Positions 18,898-28,208 of a DNA stretch of 64,000 nucleotides are shown here, in pieces. Origin of the DNA: Candidatus Flexifilum affinis (lineage in GTDB: Bacteria; Chloroflexota; Anaerolineae; Aggregatilineales; Phototrophicaceae); assembly GCA_016713325.1 (NCBI GenBank), contig JADJPJ010000037.1, positions 1-64,000 on the forward strand, read 5' to 3'. A program made the translations under genes and the position numbers. The notes beneath the pieces are model-generated. The model made no database searches, was not told the origin of the DNA, and worked only from the letters and a program-made list of their open reading frames with translations. How positions within the stretch are numbered: position 1 is the stretch's first letter; each line of letters opens with the position of its first letter.

Positions 18898-20475
18898 CGT
18901 CCAGGGACCTTGCCGGCAGCGAGTTCCGCCTGCCCCGGAGCCGCCAGCAGTTCGGACATCGACATCGCCTGGTGCCGCGGTGCGATGCTGCCGCCGATCA
19001 GGTTCTCGGCGATGATGGCCGAGGACAGCACACCGGGCAGACCGGCGCCGGGGTGCGTGCCCGCGCCGACGAAGTACAGGTTCTCGAAGTCCTCGCTGCG
19101 ATTGTGCGGACGGAACCACGCCGACTGCAGCAGGATCGGCTGGACCGAGAAGGCCGCGCCGAGGTGGCTGTTGAGGGTGGTGTGGAAGTGCAGCGGGTCG
19201 ATATGGTGCTCGGCAACGATGTTCGCCTGCAAGTCCGGTAGGTAGTTCTCCTCCAGGAAACCCATGATGCGGTCGCGGTACGGTTTGGCGAATTTGCGCC
19301 AGTCCGTGCCCGATCCGAGATGTGGCACGGGGGACAGCACGTAGAACGTCTCGTGCCCTGCCGGCGCCAGATTCTCGTCGGTGATCGTCGGCATGTGCAG
19401 GTAGAGCGAGAAGTCGTCCGTGACGACCTTATTGCGGAACATGTCGTTCAGCAGGCCGCGGTAACGCTCGCCGAGGATGATGTTGTGGTGCGCCAGGCCC
19501 GCTGTCCAGATAGCGCTTCTTGGTGCCGAAGTAGATGACAAACAGTGACATGCTGTACTTCATCGAGTCGATTTTGGCGTTGCTGTACTTGCGCCGGTAC
19601 TGCTCCGGGATCATGTTGCGGTAGGTGAAGGCCACGTCGGCGTTGGAGACGACATGATCCGCTTTCACTACCGTGCCATCCTGCAGGCGAATGCCGGTCA
19701 CACGGTCGCGGCGCCGCTCATCGACCAGGATCTCCTCGATCTCGGCGTTCAGGTGGATCCGCCCGCCGATCTCGGTGAACAGCTTGCCCATGGCCTCGAC
19801 CAGCGCGCCGGTGCCGCCCCGCGCATAGTGAATGCCCCACTTGCGTTCCAGGTAGTGAATGAGCGCATACAGTGAGGGGGCGTCCATCGGATTGCCGCCA
19901 ATCAGCAGCGGATGGAACGAGAAGCAGCGCCGCAGGAACTCGTCCTGAATGAACTGCGACGCGTACTGATAGACGCTGAGATACGATTGCAACCGGACAA
20001 GATCCGGCGCGACCTTGATCATGTCGCCAAAGTGCAGGAAAGGCTTGTCGATCAGCCCAAAGCCCGTGTTGAAGATGTCCTTGGTCGTGGCCATGAAGCG
20101 CTGGTAGCCCTCGACATCGGCGGGATTTTCCGGACCCCACTTGCGGATCTGATCCAGGATGAACGCTTCGTCACCGTTATAGTCGAAAGAGCGTCCCTCG
20201 TGGTTGAAGATTCGGTAGTACGGGTTCAGGGGGATGAACTCAACGTAGTCTTCGCGTTTCCGCCCTGCTGCGGCGAACAGATCATCGAAAAGGAACGGCG
20301 CGGTGATGACGGTAGGGCCGCCATCGAACGTGAAGCCGTCCATCTTGTACGTGTAGGCGCGGCCGCCAAGCTGATCGCGCTTTTCGTAGAGATCGACGTC
20401 GTGTCCACGCGCCGCCAAACGAATAGCAGCGGCAAGGCCTCCAAAGCCACTGCCGATGACGATGATATGCGCCAT
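18894..20475 (-). CDS. crtI: Phytoene desaturase (CrtI type), one frameshift
   Basis: The FAD motif [21 protein letters not shown] is at residues 3-23, followed by [15 protein letters not shown] and [10 protein letters not shown], typical of CrtI-like phytoene desaturases. The C-terminal [13 protein letters not shown] is the family's closing signature. The frame breaks near 19500: ...[11 protein letters not shown] continues as [14 protein letters not shown] in another frame. The whole span is 3n+1 bases, so one extra G in a GGG run explains it. An AGGAG precedes ATG 20475. Product lycopene or a shorter desaturation series cannot be distinguished. Confidence 0.82.
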
Positions 20476-20728
20476 CGATTTGGAACTCCTGAGTGAAGAG
20501 CAAATGAAGCTGCGCCCTGATTATTCCTACGCAACTCTCCAGTGAAAGTTGCGGCTTCCTGTGGGGCACATGTTACGAAAGTAGCCCGACGTGATGAGTA
20601 TCGGGTTAGCAGAGGTTGATTGTTGATTTAACACAATTCTGCCACATTTGCTTGAAAGTCTCCTGGACGAGTCTATACTCTATGGTAGTGATTTCCCTCG
20701 TCGGTTTTCAGGTTTTGGAGCGATGTCC

Positions 20729-21061
20729 ATGTTACAGCACAGCGCCAACTGGCATTCAACCTATCCGATCTTTCAGCGCCACTGGCACAGCGGCTCGGAG
20801 CAGTACGCCGGCGGCGACGCCTTGCTGACGGCAGTCGATGACGACTGGGAAGCGGTCGAAACGTGCTACCTGGAAGAACACTGGCACGCGGGAACGCGCC
20901 TCGTGACGGTCTATCACTTCACGCTGCGCCGCGGCAACGAGGAAATCACGATGCCGGTGATCACCACCCCCTACGTCCGGCGCATCATTCGGGAGCAGGG
21001 CTTCAAAGTGGTGCCCATCGCCGAGCGCAAAGCGCAGACCAAAGCGCCGGCAGATCAGTAA
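20729..21061 (+). CDS. Small protein of unknown function
   Basis: 110 residues, with GGAG at 20717-20720 eight bases before ATG 20729; ATG 20723 is too close to the ribosome-binding site. The sequence is polar with several His and Trp residues (HSANWHSTYPIFQRHWHSG) and no membrane helix. No family recognised. It is followed by a good terminator, so it is probably a monocistronic transcript. Confidence 0.65.
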   Translation: MLQHSANWHSTYPIFQRHWHSGSEQYAGGDALLTAVDDDWEAVETCYLEEHWHAGTRLVTVYHFTLRRGNEEITMPVITTPYVRRIIREQGFKVVPIAERKAQTKAPADQ

Positions 21062-21113
21062 CATCGGCAATACCGGCTCAGTGACGCACATGACAACCAC
21101 GTTGCAGACATGC

Positions 21114-21149
21114 AGAGAGACACCCTGTGAGGTGTCTCTCTTTGTTTTT
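21114..21149 (+). terminator. Rho-independent terminator
   Basis: Arms AGAGAGACACC (21114-21124) and GGTGTCTCTC (21131-21140), then TTTGTTTTT. Confidence 0.88.
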
Positions 21150-21285
21150 CGGCGCGGCTCAGTCTGCTGTACATCCCCATCTGATGATACACTTTCAGTT
21201 CTCAGCACTTCTCATTCCTCGATCTCTCATTCCTTCTCCGAATTGGCACTTGTATAAGAACTTTGCTAAATATCTGCTTGACGCC

Positions 21286-21314
21286 TTGACGCCTACCCGA
21301 GTTTTTGATATATT
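21286..21314 (+). promoter_or_regulatory. Sigma-70-type promoter of groESL
   Basis: TTGACG at 21286-21291, a 17-base spacer, TATATT at 21309-21314. A second TTGACG lies eight bases upstream. The CIRCE operator begins 13 bases after the -10 box, over the start of transcription. Confidence 0.8.
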
Positions 21315-21326
21315 TCCACATATCAA

Positions 21327-21353
21327 TTAGCACTCTCAGCCCGAGAGTGCTAA
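21327..21353. promoter_or_regulatory. CIRCE operator (HrcA-binding site)
   Basis: TTAGCACTC, nine-base spacer, GAGTGCTAA: a perfect match to the CIRCE inverted repeat. HrcA normally binds it and is released on heat shock. No hrcA gene is in the window, so the repressor is encoded elsewhere. Confidence 0.95.
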
Positions 21354-21454
21354 ACGTCTGGAAACAGCCGCCTTCGACTCGCATCCCCAAACGGGACTAA
21401 CTCAGCGGGTGAAAGGCGCCATAGTATGATCAAACTCCAGGAGGCTTTTGCATT

Positions 21455-21754
21455 ATGGCAATCAATATTCGTCCGCTCGGTGACCGCATCATCGTCGAAC
21501 CCGTCGAACAGGAAGAAACCATCGCTGGTGGTATGCTGATCCTGCCCGAGACGGCCAAGGAAAAGCCGCAGCAGGGCATCGTTCTGGCTGCCGGCGCCGG
21601 CCGTCGTGATGAAGAGGGCGACCGCATCCCGATGGATGTCGAGGTCGGTCAGCGCGTGCTGTTCGCCAAGTATGCCGGCACCGAGATCAAGCTCGACGGC
21701 AAGAAACTGCTGATTATGAAGGAAAGCGACATCCTGGGCATCGTCGAGAGCTAA
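21455..21754 (+). CDS. groES: Co-chaperonin GroES
   Basis: 99 residues, full length for the family ([16 protein letters not shown], mobile loop [30 protein letters not shown]). AGGAGG precedes ATG 21455. It caps the GroEL ring and is the first gene of the CIRCE-controlled operon. Confidence 0.97.
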   Translation: MAINIRPLGDRIIVEPVEQEETIAGGMLILPETAKEKPQQGIVLAAGAGRRDEEGDRIPMDVEVGQRVLFAKYAGTEIKLDGKKLLIMKESDILGIVES

Positions 21755-21843
21755 TTGCTCCCGGTCGACACCGAGGATTTTCTTTTTTCGCCCAGTCACA
21801 CCTGAAATCACACACGAATTCACGAAACTGAGGAGAATGTACG

Positions 21844-23478
21844 ATGCCAGCCAAACAGCTCATTTTCCGCGAAGAGGCCCGCCGTGGTCTCCAGCGCGGT
21901 GTCGATAAGCTCGCCGAAGCCGTCGCCACGACCCTGGGCCCTAAGGGCCGCAACGTGGCGCTCGACAAGAAGTTCGGCGCGCCGACTGTCACGCACGATG
22001 GTGTGACCGTCGCCAAGGAAATTGAACTCGACGATCCGTTTGAGAACATGGGCGCGCAGCTTCTGAAGGAAGCCGCGACCAAGACCAACGACATCGCCGG
22101 TGACGGCACGACCACTGCGACCGTTCTGGCCCAGGCCATCGTCAACGAAGGCCTGAAGAACGTCGCTGCCGGCGCGAACCCGATGCTGCTCAAGCGCGGC
22201 ATCCTGGCCGCCGCCGATGCGGTTGCCGCCCACATCAAGGCCCAGGCTATCGCCATCGGCACCAAGGACGAGATCGCCCAGGTCGCCAGTGTGTCCGCCC
22301 AGGACAGCGAAATCGGCAACCTGATCGCCGAGGTCATGGATAAGGTCGGCAAGGACGGCGTCGTCACGGTGGAAGAAAGCCGTGGTCTGGAATTCGAGAC
22401 CGAGTACGTCGAAGGTATGCAGTTCGACCGTGGCTACATCAGCGCCTACTTCGTGACCAACACCGAGGCGATGGAAGCGGTCATCAACGAGCCGTACATT
22501 CTGATCTACGAAAAGAAGATCAGTGCCGCCGCGGACATCGTCCCCCTGCTGGAGAAGATGGTCCAGATCGGCAAGCGCGATGTGGTCATCATCGCCGAAG
22601 ATGTCGACGGCGAAGCGCTGGCCACGCTGGTGCTCAACAAGCTGCGCGGCATGCTGAACGTGCTGGCGGTCAAGGCCCCTGGCTTCGGCGATCGCCGCAA
22701 GGCCATGCTGCGTGACATCGCCATCCTCACGGGCGGCACCGTCATCAGCGAAGAGACCGGGCGCAAGCTGGAAACCGTCACCCTGCAGGACCTGGGCCGC
22801 GCGGGCAAGGTCGTCAGCACCAAGGACGACACCACCGTCGTCGACGGCGCAGGCGATGAAAGCGCCATCCATGGCCGTATCGACGAAATCCGCAAGGAAA
22901 TCGAACTCAGCACCAGCGATTACGATCGCGAGAAGCTGCAGGAACGTCTGGCCAAGCTGAGCGGCGGCGTCGCCGTCATCCGCGTTGGCGCGGCGACCGA
23001 GACCGAGCTGAAGGAAAAGAAGCACCGCGTCGAGGACGCCCTGAGCGCCACCCGTGCCGCGGTTGAAGAAGGTATCGTCCCCGGCGGCGGCGTGGCCCTG
23101 ATCAACGCCATTGCAGCGCTGGACGACGTGAAGATGGACTACGAAGACGAGCAGACCGGTGTGGTCATCGTCCGTCGTGCTCTGGAGACCCCGATGCGCA
23201 GGATCGCCGCGAATGCCGGCGTCGATGGCGCGGTGGTCATCCAGGAAGTCCGCCGTCAGCAGAAGGAACAGAAGAACCACAAGATCGGTTTCAACGTCGT
23301 GACCGGCGAGTACATCGACATGATCGCGGCGGGCATCCCCGACCCGGCCAAGGTGACTCGTGGCGCGGTCGAGAACGCGGCCTCCATCGCCTCGATGATC
23401 CTGACCACCGAGGTCCTGATCACCGACGTGCCGGAGAAGAATTCGGCCCCGGCTGCCCCGCCGATGCCGGAGTACTAA
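21844..23478 (+). CDS. groEL: Chaperonin GroEL
   Basis: 544 residues. The ATP-binding region has [12 protein letters not shown] and [13 protein letters not shown], the core and apical parts are complete ([27 protein letters not shown]), and the last conserved block [16 protein letters not shown] is present. The tail is [10 protein letters not shown] and lacks the Gly-Gly-Met repeats many bacteria have. AGGAG lies before ATG 21844. Same transcript as groES, 89 bases apart. Confidence 0.98.
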   Translation: MPAKQLIFREEARRGLQRGVDKLAEAVATTLGPKGRNVALDKKFGAPTVTHDGVTVAKEIELDDPFENMGAQLLKEAATKTNDIAGDGTTTATVLAQAIVNEGLKNVAAGANPMLLKRGILAAADAVAAHIKAQAIAIGTKDEIAQVASVSAQDSEIGNLIAEVMDKVGKDGVVTVEESRGLEFETEYVEGMQFDRGYISAYFVTNTEAMEAVINEPYILIYEKKISAAADIVPLLEKMVQIGKRDVVIIAEDVDGEALATLVLNKLRGMLNVLAVKAPGFGDRRKAMLRDIAILTGGTVISEETGRKLETVTLQDLGRAGKVVSTKDDTTVVDGAGDESAIHGRIDEIRKEIELSTSDYDREKLQERLAKLSGGVAVIRVGAATETELKEKKHRVEDALSATRAAVEEGIVPGGGVALINAIAALDDVKMDYEDEQTGVVIVRRALETPMRRIAANAGVDGAVVIQEVRRQQKEQKNHKIGFNVVTGEYIDMIAAGIPDPAKVTRGAVENAASIASMILTTEVLITDVPEKNSAPAAPPMPEY

Positions 23479-23545
23479 ATCGAAGTTGAAAGAAACGAGT
23501 GCTGAGGACTGAGTAAAAACCAGTCCTCGGCGGCTCGCAGAAAAC

Positions 23546-23584
23546 AAAACAGGGCGGCTCCAGTTGATGGAGCCGCCCTGTTTT
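23546..23584 (+). terminator. Terminator of groESL
   Basis: AAAACAGGGCGGCTCC (23546-) and GGAGCCGCCCTGTTTT form a 16-base stem with a loop of about seven bases, ending in TTTT. It is symmetrical and may also serve the convergent small gene at 23608. Confidence 0.9.
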
Positions 23585-23607
23585 CATTGGCATATTGGGT
23601 GTTTGGG

Positions 23608-23883
23608 TTAGTCGATGTCGTCGCTGGGGCGGCGCTTCTTGCGCCGCGCGGGCGCAGAGGCGCGCGGAGTGGCCGGCTTCTTGCGTTCCGGCCGGGGCTT
23701 CTTCACCGGCGCGGCATGCGACTCGTAGTGGCCGGACTCGATTTGTGCGATGAGCGCATCAAATCCTGCGCTGATGATTTCCATTGGATTGCCCGTACTG
23801 CTGCTGCCCCCTGCCGACGCTTCTTCGGTCTCGGCGCGCTTGGCAATGCCAGGAAACGGTTGAATCGGAAAAGAACTGCTCAT
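23608..23883 (-). CDS. Small basic-tailed protein, unknown
   Basis: 91 residues: a short amphipathic N-terminal half (MEIISAGFDALIAQIESG) and a Lys/Arg/Pro-rich tail (KKPRPERKKPATPR, RRKKRRPSDD), which suggests nucleic-acid or membrane contact. It ends 24 bases from the groESL terminator on the opposite strand. No family recognised; codon use looks like its neighbours, so it is probably real. Confidence 0.5.
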   Translation of the reverse strand: MSSSFPIQPFPGIAKRAETEEASAGGSSSTGNPMEIISAGFDALIAQIESGHYESHAAPVKKPRPERKKPATPRASAPARRKKRRPSDDID

Positions 23884-24015
23884 CGTCTGGATCCCTCTGG
23901 TGAATAGACGGACGTACTATTGATCGTATCACGAAGTTGGCGATCGTACTTGTCGTCTTCCCACCGATTTTAACCATTTTTGGACCCGTCGCGCAGTCCC
24001 CGTTGCTCAGCCCGG

Positions 24016-25398
24016 TCAGCCGGTCAGATTGAACCCGTACCGAAAGCGATTCTCCGGGTCGAAGCGAGCCTTCAAGGCGCGCAACCGCTGAAGGGCCGTG
24101 TCCGAAAATCCCAGACGGGTATCGGCGTAAGCTTCATGCCCTTCCAGAAAATTCATGTAGGCCCCGCTGGTGTGCGCCCGCAGATCACGCTTCATCGACG
24201 CTACCGCTTCGATCACCTGCGCCTTGTGCTCCGGCGTGAACGCCAGACCGACCACCTGCACCAGTAGAGTCTTGGCGCGGTGGCTGTAGGCGCCGGAGTC
24301 GCCGGTCGTCCGGGCGATGGCGCCGCCGGCGTGGCGCAGTTCCATCTTCAGGAAAGCGCCCACGGACCCATTCGGCGCACCATGGCGCAGCAGCAAATCG
24401 ATCGTCTCCTCTTCCAGATCGCCCAGCCACAGCCCGCTGCTGATCCCCGGCGTGGGGTCCATGGGATCGTTGCTGATCGTCCCGACCTCGCTGAACGGCA
24501 TGGGATGGAAGGCATCCACCAGCGGTTCCGCCCATTCCTTCCATTGGGAGATCTCCTCCTGCCCTTCGGCCGGGTCGCCCGTATAGCACCCGTTGACCAT
24601 CACGAACGACCGACCGCGCAGGAAGTCGGGCATCTCGGGGATGGGCGGAAAGTGCATGATGGCGATCGAGGTCGTCCACTCGTCGGGCAGACCACGCGTC
24701 CAGTTGCGGAAGAAGGCGAACGCCTCACGCGCCCTGGCGATCGGGTAGTAGAGCGTGCCGCCGTAGACGGTGGTCACTGGGAACAGCCGGACGCACATCC
24801 GCGTGACGATCGCCAGCCCCTTGCCGCCGCCGCGCAGGCCCCAGAACAGATCGGGGTTCTCGTCGGCGCTGGCGTGCACGATCTCGCCCGTCCCAGTCAC
24901 GACTTCGAACTCCAGGACGCTGTCACTGGCCATCCCGTACTTGCGCGCCAGCCAGCCCATCCCCCCGCCGAGCGTGTATGAGACCGCCCCCACCCCCGGA
25001 GACGATCCCAGCAGCGGCGTCAGCCCCAGCGGGTGCGTTTTGGCCAGCACATCGCCCCACACAGCGCCCGCCGACACCCAGGCGGTGCCTGTTTCCGCAT
25101 CGACGGTCACCTCGTTCAACCCGGATGTCAGAATGAGCAGCGCGTCGTCCGCCGGCAGCAGGACGCCGTGCCCGGTCGCCTGCACTGCAACGCCCAGACC
25201 GCTGGCCGCAGCAAAACGCACCCCCGCCGCAACATCATCCGCCGTCGCCGCCATCAGGACAACCGCCGGACGCTGATCGACCGTCAGGTTCCAGGCCTGG
25301 CGCGCCGCACCATAGCCGGCATCCTCAGGTCCAAGAACCTGCCCCGTCACCTGGTGCTGAAGATCGGCGGTGTTGACCGTCACCATACTCTGCCCCAT
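24016..25398 (-). CDS. FAD-linked oxidase, berberine-bridge/PCMH type
   Basis: 460 residues. N-terminal FAD domain: PAVVLMAATADDVAAGVRFA, then QATGHG with the histidine that usually forms a covalent FAD bond, and GGGMGWLARKYGM near residue 135. The C-terminal BBE element is FSDTALQRLRALKARFDPEN then FRYG. Members oxidise sugars, alkaloids or aclacinomycin-like substrates using O2. Start placed at ATG 25398, where AGGAG stands upstream; the frame is open to 25515 but that part looks non-coding. Confidence 0.88.
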   Translation of the reverse strand: MGQSMVTVNTADLQHQVTGQVLGPEDAGYGAARQAWNLTVDQRPAVVLMAATADDVAAGVRFAAASGLGVAVQATGHGVLLPADDALLILTSGLNEVTVDAETGTAWVSAGAVWGDVLAKTHPLGLTPLLGSSPGVGAVSYTLGGGMGWLARKYGMASDSVLEFEVVTGTGEIVHASADENPDLFWGLRGGGKGLAIVTRMCVRLFPVTTVYGGTLYYPIARAREAFAFFRNWTRGLPDEWTTSIAIMHFPPIPEMPDFLRGRSFVMVNGCYTGDPAEGQEEISQWKEWAEPLVDAFHPMPFSEVGTISNDPMDPTPGISSGLWLGDLEEETIDLLLRHGAPNGSVGAFLKMELRHAGGAIARTTGDSGAYSHRAKTLLVQVVGLAFTPEHKAQVIEAVASMKRDLRAHTSGAYMNFLEGHEAYADTRLGFSDTALQRLRALKARFDPENRFRYGFNLTG

Positions 25399-25633
25399 CG
25401 CGTTATTTCTCCTCGCAAAAGCGATTTCATCTGCTTGCGATTCAAGCACAGGTCTGAGAAGGTGTCGTTCATCATCCTGCGGAGATGCGCTTACAACTTG
25501 TGGCCGGCGCGCCACTTCTGCCAGAATCCAGAATAGAGGTAAGACTTTTGGCGGATGCGTCTGGCGATGACTGCGCCATGATCGGGGCAGCAGTCGTCAA
25601 CCATAGCAGGACACGGAGCGAGGAACGACGACC

Positions 25634-26269
25634 ATGATTCGATTGATCATCGTGGACGATCACATTGTCGTCCGGCAGGGGCTGAAGATGTTCCTGCGCA
25701 GCGAAACCGATATGGAGATCGTCGGCGAAGCGGCCAATGGGCTGCAAGCGTTGGAGCTGGCCCGCGAGCTGAAGCCCGATGTCGTGCTGATGGATCTGCT
25801 GATGCCCACCATGAACGGCGTCGACGCGACAGCGGCCATCCGCCGCGAAGTGCCGGACACCGAGGTCATCGCCCTTACGAGCGTTCTGGAGGATCAGACC
25901 GTAATCGGCGCTATGCGCGCCGGGGCCATTGGCTACCTTCTGAAGGATACCGATGGGCCGGAGCTGATCCGGGCCATCCGCGCGGCGGCGCAGGGGCAGG
26001 TCCAGCTCGCGCCCCAGGCGGCGGCGCGTCTGCTGCGTGAGGTGCGCGCACCAGAGTCGCCGGAAAAGCTGACCGAGCGCGAGACAGAAGTGCTGCGTCT
26101 GCTGGCGGAGGGCTTGTCCAATAAGGAGATCGCCCAGCGGCTGACGATCGGCAGCAAGACGGTCAAGGCCCATGTGAGCAGCATTCTCGCCAAGCTGGGC
26201 GTGGTCAGCCGCACGCAGGCCGCCCTCTATGCTGCGCGCATCGGGCTGGTGGAGCTGACTTCCACCTGA
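25634..26269 (+). CDS. NarL/LuxR-type response regulator
   Basis: 211 residues. Receiver domain with acidic pair D8/D9 and phosphoacceptor D54 (VLMDLLMP), Lys in GYLLKDT; C-terminal LuxR helix-turn-helix LTERETEVLRLLAEG then SNKEIAQRL. It is convergent with a HisKA_3 kinase at 26379-28184, the natural partner of NarL-type regulators, so the pair probably forms one two-component system. ATG 25634 follows GGAGCGAGGAACG. Confidence 0.92.
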   Translation: MIRLIIVDDHIVVRQGLKMFLRSETDMEIVGEAANGLQALELARELKPDVVLMDLLMPTMNGVDATAAIRREVPDTEVIALTSVLEDQTVIGAMRAGAIGYLLKDTDGPELIRAIRAAAQGQVQLAPQAAARLLREVRAPESPEKLTERETEVLRLLAEGLSNKEIAQRLTIGSKTVKAHVSSILAKLGVVSRTQAALYAARIGLVELTST

Positions 26270-26274
26270 AGCAG

Positions 26275-26365
26275 GTTCTCGAAACATGTCAACGGCGGAC
26301 GCCAAGAATGGCGTCCCTACAAAGTTCGGAAGCCGTAGGGACGCGCCGTTTGACACGGCGCGTCC
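26275..26365. repeat. Composite intergenic palindrome, copy B
   Basis: Shares order and sequence with 7292-7380. Left hairpin GGACGCC-AAGAAT-GGCGTCC followed by CTACAAAG (26297-26320+); right hairpin GGACGCGCCGT, loop TTGAC, ACGGCGCGTCC (26339-26365), preceded by GTAGGG. It lies between the regulator and its kinase. Confidence 0.75.
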
Positions 26366-26378
26366 AATGTGTCGCCTC

Positions 26379-28184
26379 TCAGGCAGGCGACAGCGGCAGC
26401 ATCACCACAATCCGCGTGCCACTTCCCGGTGCGCTGCCTATCTCCAGCTTGCCCCGGAGCTGCAGGACGCGTTCGCGGATCGACGCCAGCCCCAGGTGGC
26501 CGGGGAAATCCTGATCCGGCCGGAAGCCGCGCCCGTCGTCGATCACCTCCAGCACCAACTGCCCCTGCTCCAGCCGCATGCGCACGATGATGCGCGTGGC
26601 ATTGGCGTGCTTGACCACGTTGTGCATGGCTTCGCGCGCGATGCGGTACAGGTTCTGTTTCTGGAGCAGCGTCAGAGCCGGTTCCTCGCAGAACTCGCTC
26701 ACCACACTAATGCCATGTCGCGCTTGCAGCGACGCGCCCTGCTTGGCGAGCGCGGTCGCCAGCCCTTCCGTCTCCAGCGTCTCCGGCCGCAGCTCAAAGA
26801 TCAGCGCCCGCATCTCGGTCAGGGCAGCCTCGGCCAGGGCCAGCACATACTCGATCGACTCGCGCACCATCTGCGGATCGTGGTCGAGCGCGCGCCTGGC
26901 CGTCTGCGCCCCAAGGCCGATGCCGTACAAAGCCTGCGACACCGAGTCGTGAAGTTCGCGTGCCAGACGCGTGCGTTCTTCCAGCGCGGCCAGGTGCTGA
27001 ATGCGCTCGTTCAGCCGGCGAGTCTCGTCCAGCGCTGAGACGGTCTCCATTTGCAGGCGAATGCGTTCGATGGCCGCCAGCGCCAGATCGCTGATGCCCA
27101 GCGCGATGCGGCGGTCGCGGTCGGAGAACTGGTGCGGCTGGGTGTAATTGAAGAACAAAAAGCCGAGGTTACGGCCGTTCTTCAGCAGCATCAGCCACAG
27201 CAGTGCGCGCGTGCCGATCTCGTCCCAGTTATCGCGCGAGAGCGGATCGACCCGGGGATCCAGCGTCACATCCTCGATGACGGTCATGCGCTCGCGGTAG
27301 ATCTGGGCCTCGATCGGCCAGTCGGCGTTGGGCATGCGCTTGCCCAGCAGGAAGTGCAGCCGCTCCGGGACATTCGACCCGGCGGTCACCTCGGCATAGC
27401 TGGATTTCTCAAAGTCCAGGTGCTCCCAGAAGTTGAGGAACACGCCATCGCAGTCGGGCATCAGCCGGGCGACGGCGTCCGTCACTTCCTGAAAGGTGTT
27501 GGCGGCATTGATGCTGGCCGCCAGCGTGTACATGAACGTCGTTTCTTCGCTGGCCTGCGCCGATTCCTGCTGCGAGTGGATGCGGTTGGCGGCGGCCATG
27601 ACCAGATCGCCGATGCCCGCTGCCAGACGGCGCTCATTGTCACTGAACGTACGCGGATTGGCGTAGTTGAACATCAGCAAGCCCCACAACCGCCGCCCGC
27701 TGAACAGGGGCACGGCCATCAGCGCCTGGGTCGGCAGCTCAGCGTAAATCTGACGCGTGACCGGGTCCGCGCGCGGGTCGTTGTGGATGTCTTCGAAACA
27801 CCACAGGGGTTCGCCGCGCAGGGCATGCAGCACCGGCAGTACCGGAATACGGTAGCGGAGCTGCGGCTCGATGTGCGGGGGCACTGCCGCGGCAGCGACG
27901 ATATCGATACTGCTGGCGCGGTCCATGTCGAGGTGCTCGAAGGCGTTGAGCAGTACCCCGTCGCAGTCGGGCATCAGGCGCGCGACGGCCTCGACAATAT
28001 CCTGCAGGGTGCTGGCGGCGTTGATGCTCTGCGCCAGGCGGTACATCAGCAGCGCCTCGTCGAGCGCCGGCCGCAGCCCGGAGTGGTTGTTTGGCTCGCT
28101 GGGAATGGTGTCCGTCAACGTCTGCGACTCCTGGTGTGGGACATCCCCGCAGTTCGTAGGGACGGCATTCTTGCCGTCCGCCAT
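26379..28184 (-). CDS. Double-GAF sensor histidine kinase (HisKA_3)
   Basis: 601 residues, no membrane helix, so a cytoplasmic sensor. Two homologous GAF domains lie at about 47-200 and 217-375; both begin with near-identical text (INAASTLQDI / INAANTFQEV, ARLMPDCDGV in both). The dimerisation/phosphoacceptor region has H412 (TRLARELHDSVSQAL), and the ATPase has VIDDGRGFRP and GHLGLASIRERV. It pairs with the NarL-type regulator at 25634. The ATG at 28184 and first codons lie inside a dispersed repeat (28156-28184), so the true start may be lower, for example a GTG/TTG near 28120. Confidence 0.88.
   Translation of the reverse strand: MADGKNAVPTNCGDVPHQESQTLTDTIPSEPNNHSGLRPALDEALLMYRLAQSINAASTLQDIVEAVARLMPDCDGVLLNAFEHLDMDRASSIDIVAAAAVPPHIEPQLRYRIPVLPVLHALRGEPLWCFEDIHNDPRADPVTRQIYAELPTQALMAVPLFSGRRLWGLLMFNYANPRTFSDNERRLAAGIGDLVMAAANRIHSQQESAQASEETTFMYTLAASINAANTFQEVTDAVARLMPDCDGVFLNFWEHLDFEKSSYAEVTAGSNVPERLHFLLGKRMPNADWPIEAQIYRERMTVIEDVTLDPRVDPLSRDNWDEIGTRALLWLMLLKNGRNLGFLFFNYTQPHQFSDRDRRIALGISDLALAAIERIRLQMETVSALDETRRLNERIQHLAALEERTRLARELHDSVSQALYGIGLGAQTARRALDHDPQMVRESIEYVLALAEAALTEMRALIFELRPETLETEGLATALAKQGASLQARHGISVVSEFCEEPALTLLQKQNLYRIAREAMHNVVKHANATRIIVRMRLEQGQLVLEVIDDGRGFRPDQDFPGHLGLASIRERVLQLRGKLEIGSAPGSGTRIVVMLPLSPA
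28156..28184 (-). repeat. AAGAAT-loop hairpin overlapping a kinase start
   Basis: On the minus strand GGACGGC-AAGAAT-GCCGTCC followed by CTAC. The stem differs from the 26.3 kb copy by a paired C-G to G-C swap, and the preceding GGCGGAC and ATG are shared with the other copies. Confidence 0.7.
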
Positions 28185-28208
28185 GGGTTAACCCGCCGGT
28201 CAGCCGCC

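Noticed and set aside
21200..21454. hrcA or dnaK genes linked to CIRCE
   Set aside because: Neither flank contains them; only the operator and groESL are present.
21820..23547. 575-codon open frame antisense to groEL
   Set aside because: It mirrors groEL exactly, has no ribosome-binding site and its Asp/His/Gly-rich text is the usual antisense shadow of high-GC coding DNA.
25472..26356. 294-codon minus-strand frame including TFVGTPFLASAV-like text
   Set aside because: Antisense of the response regulator plus the translated palindrome; no coding signals.
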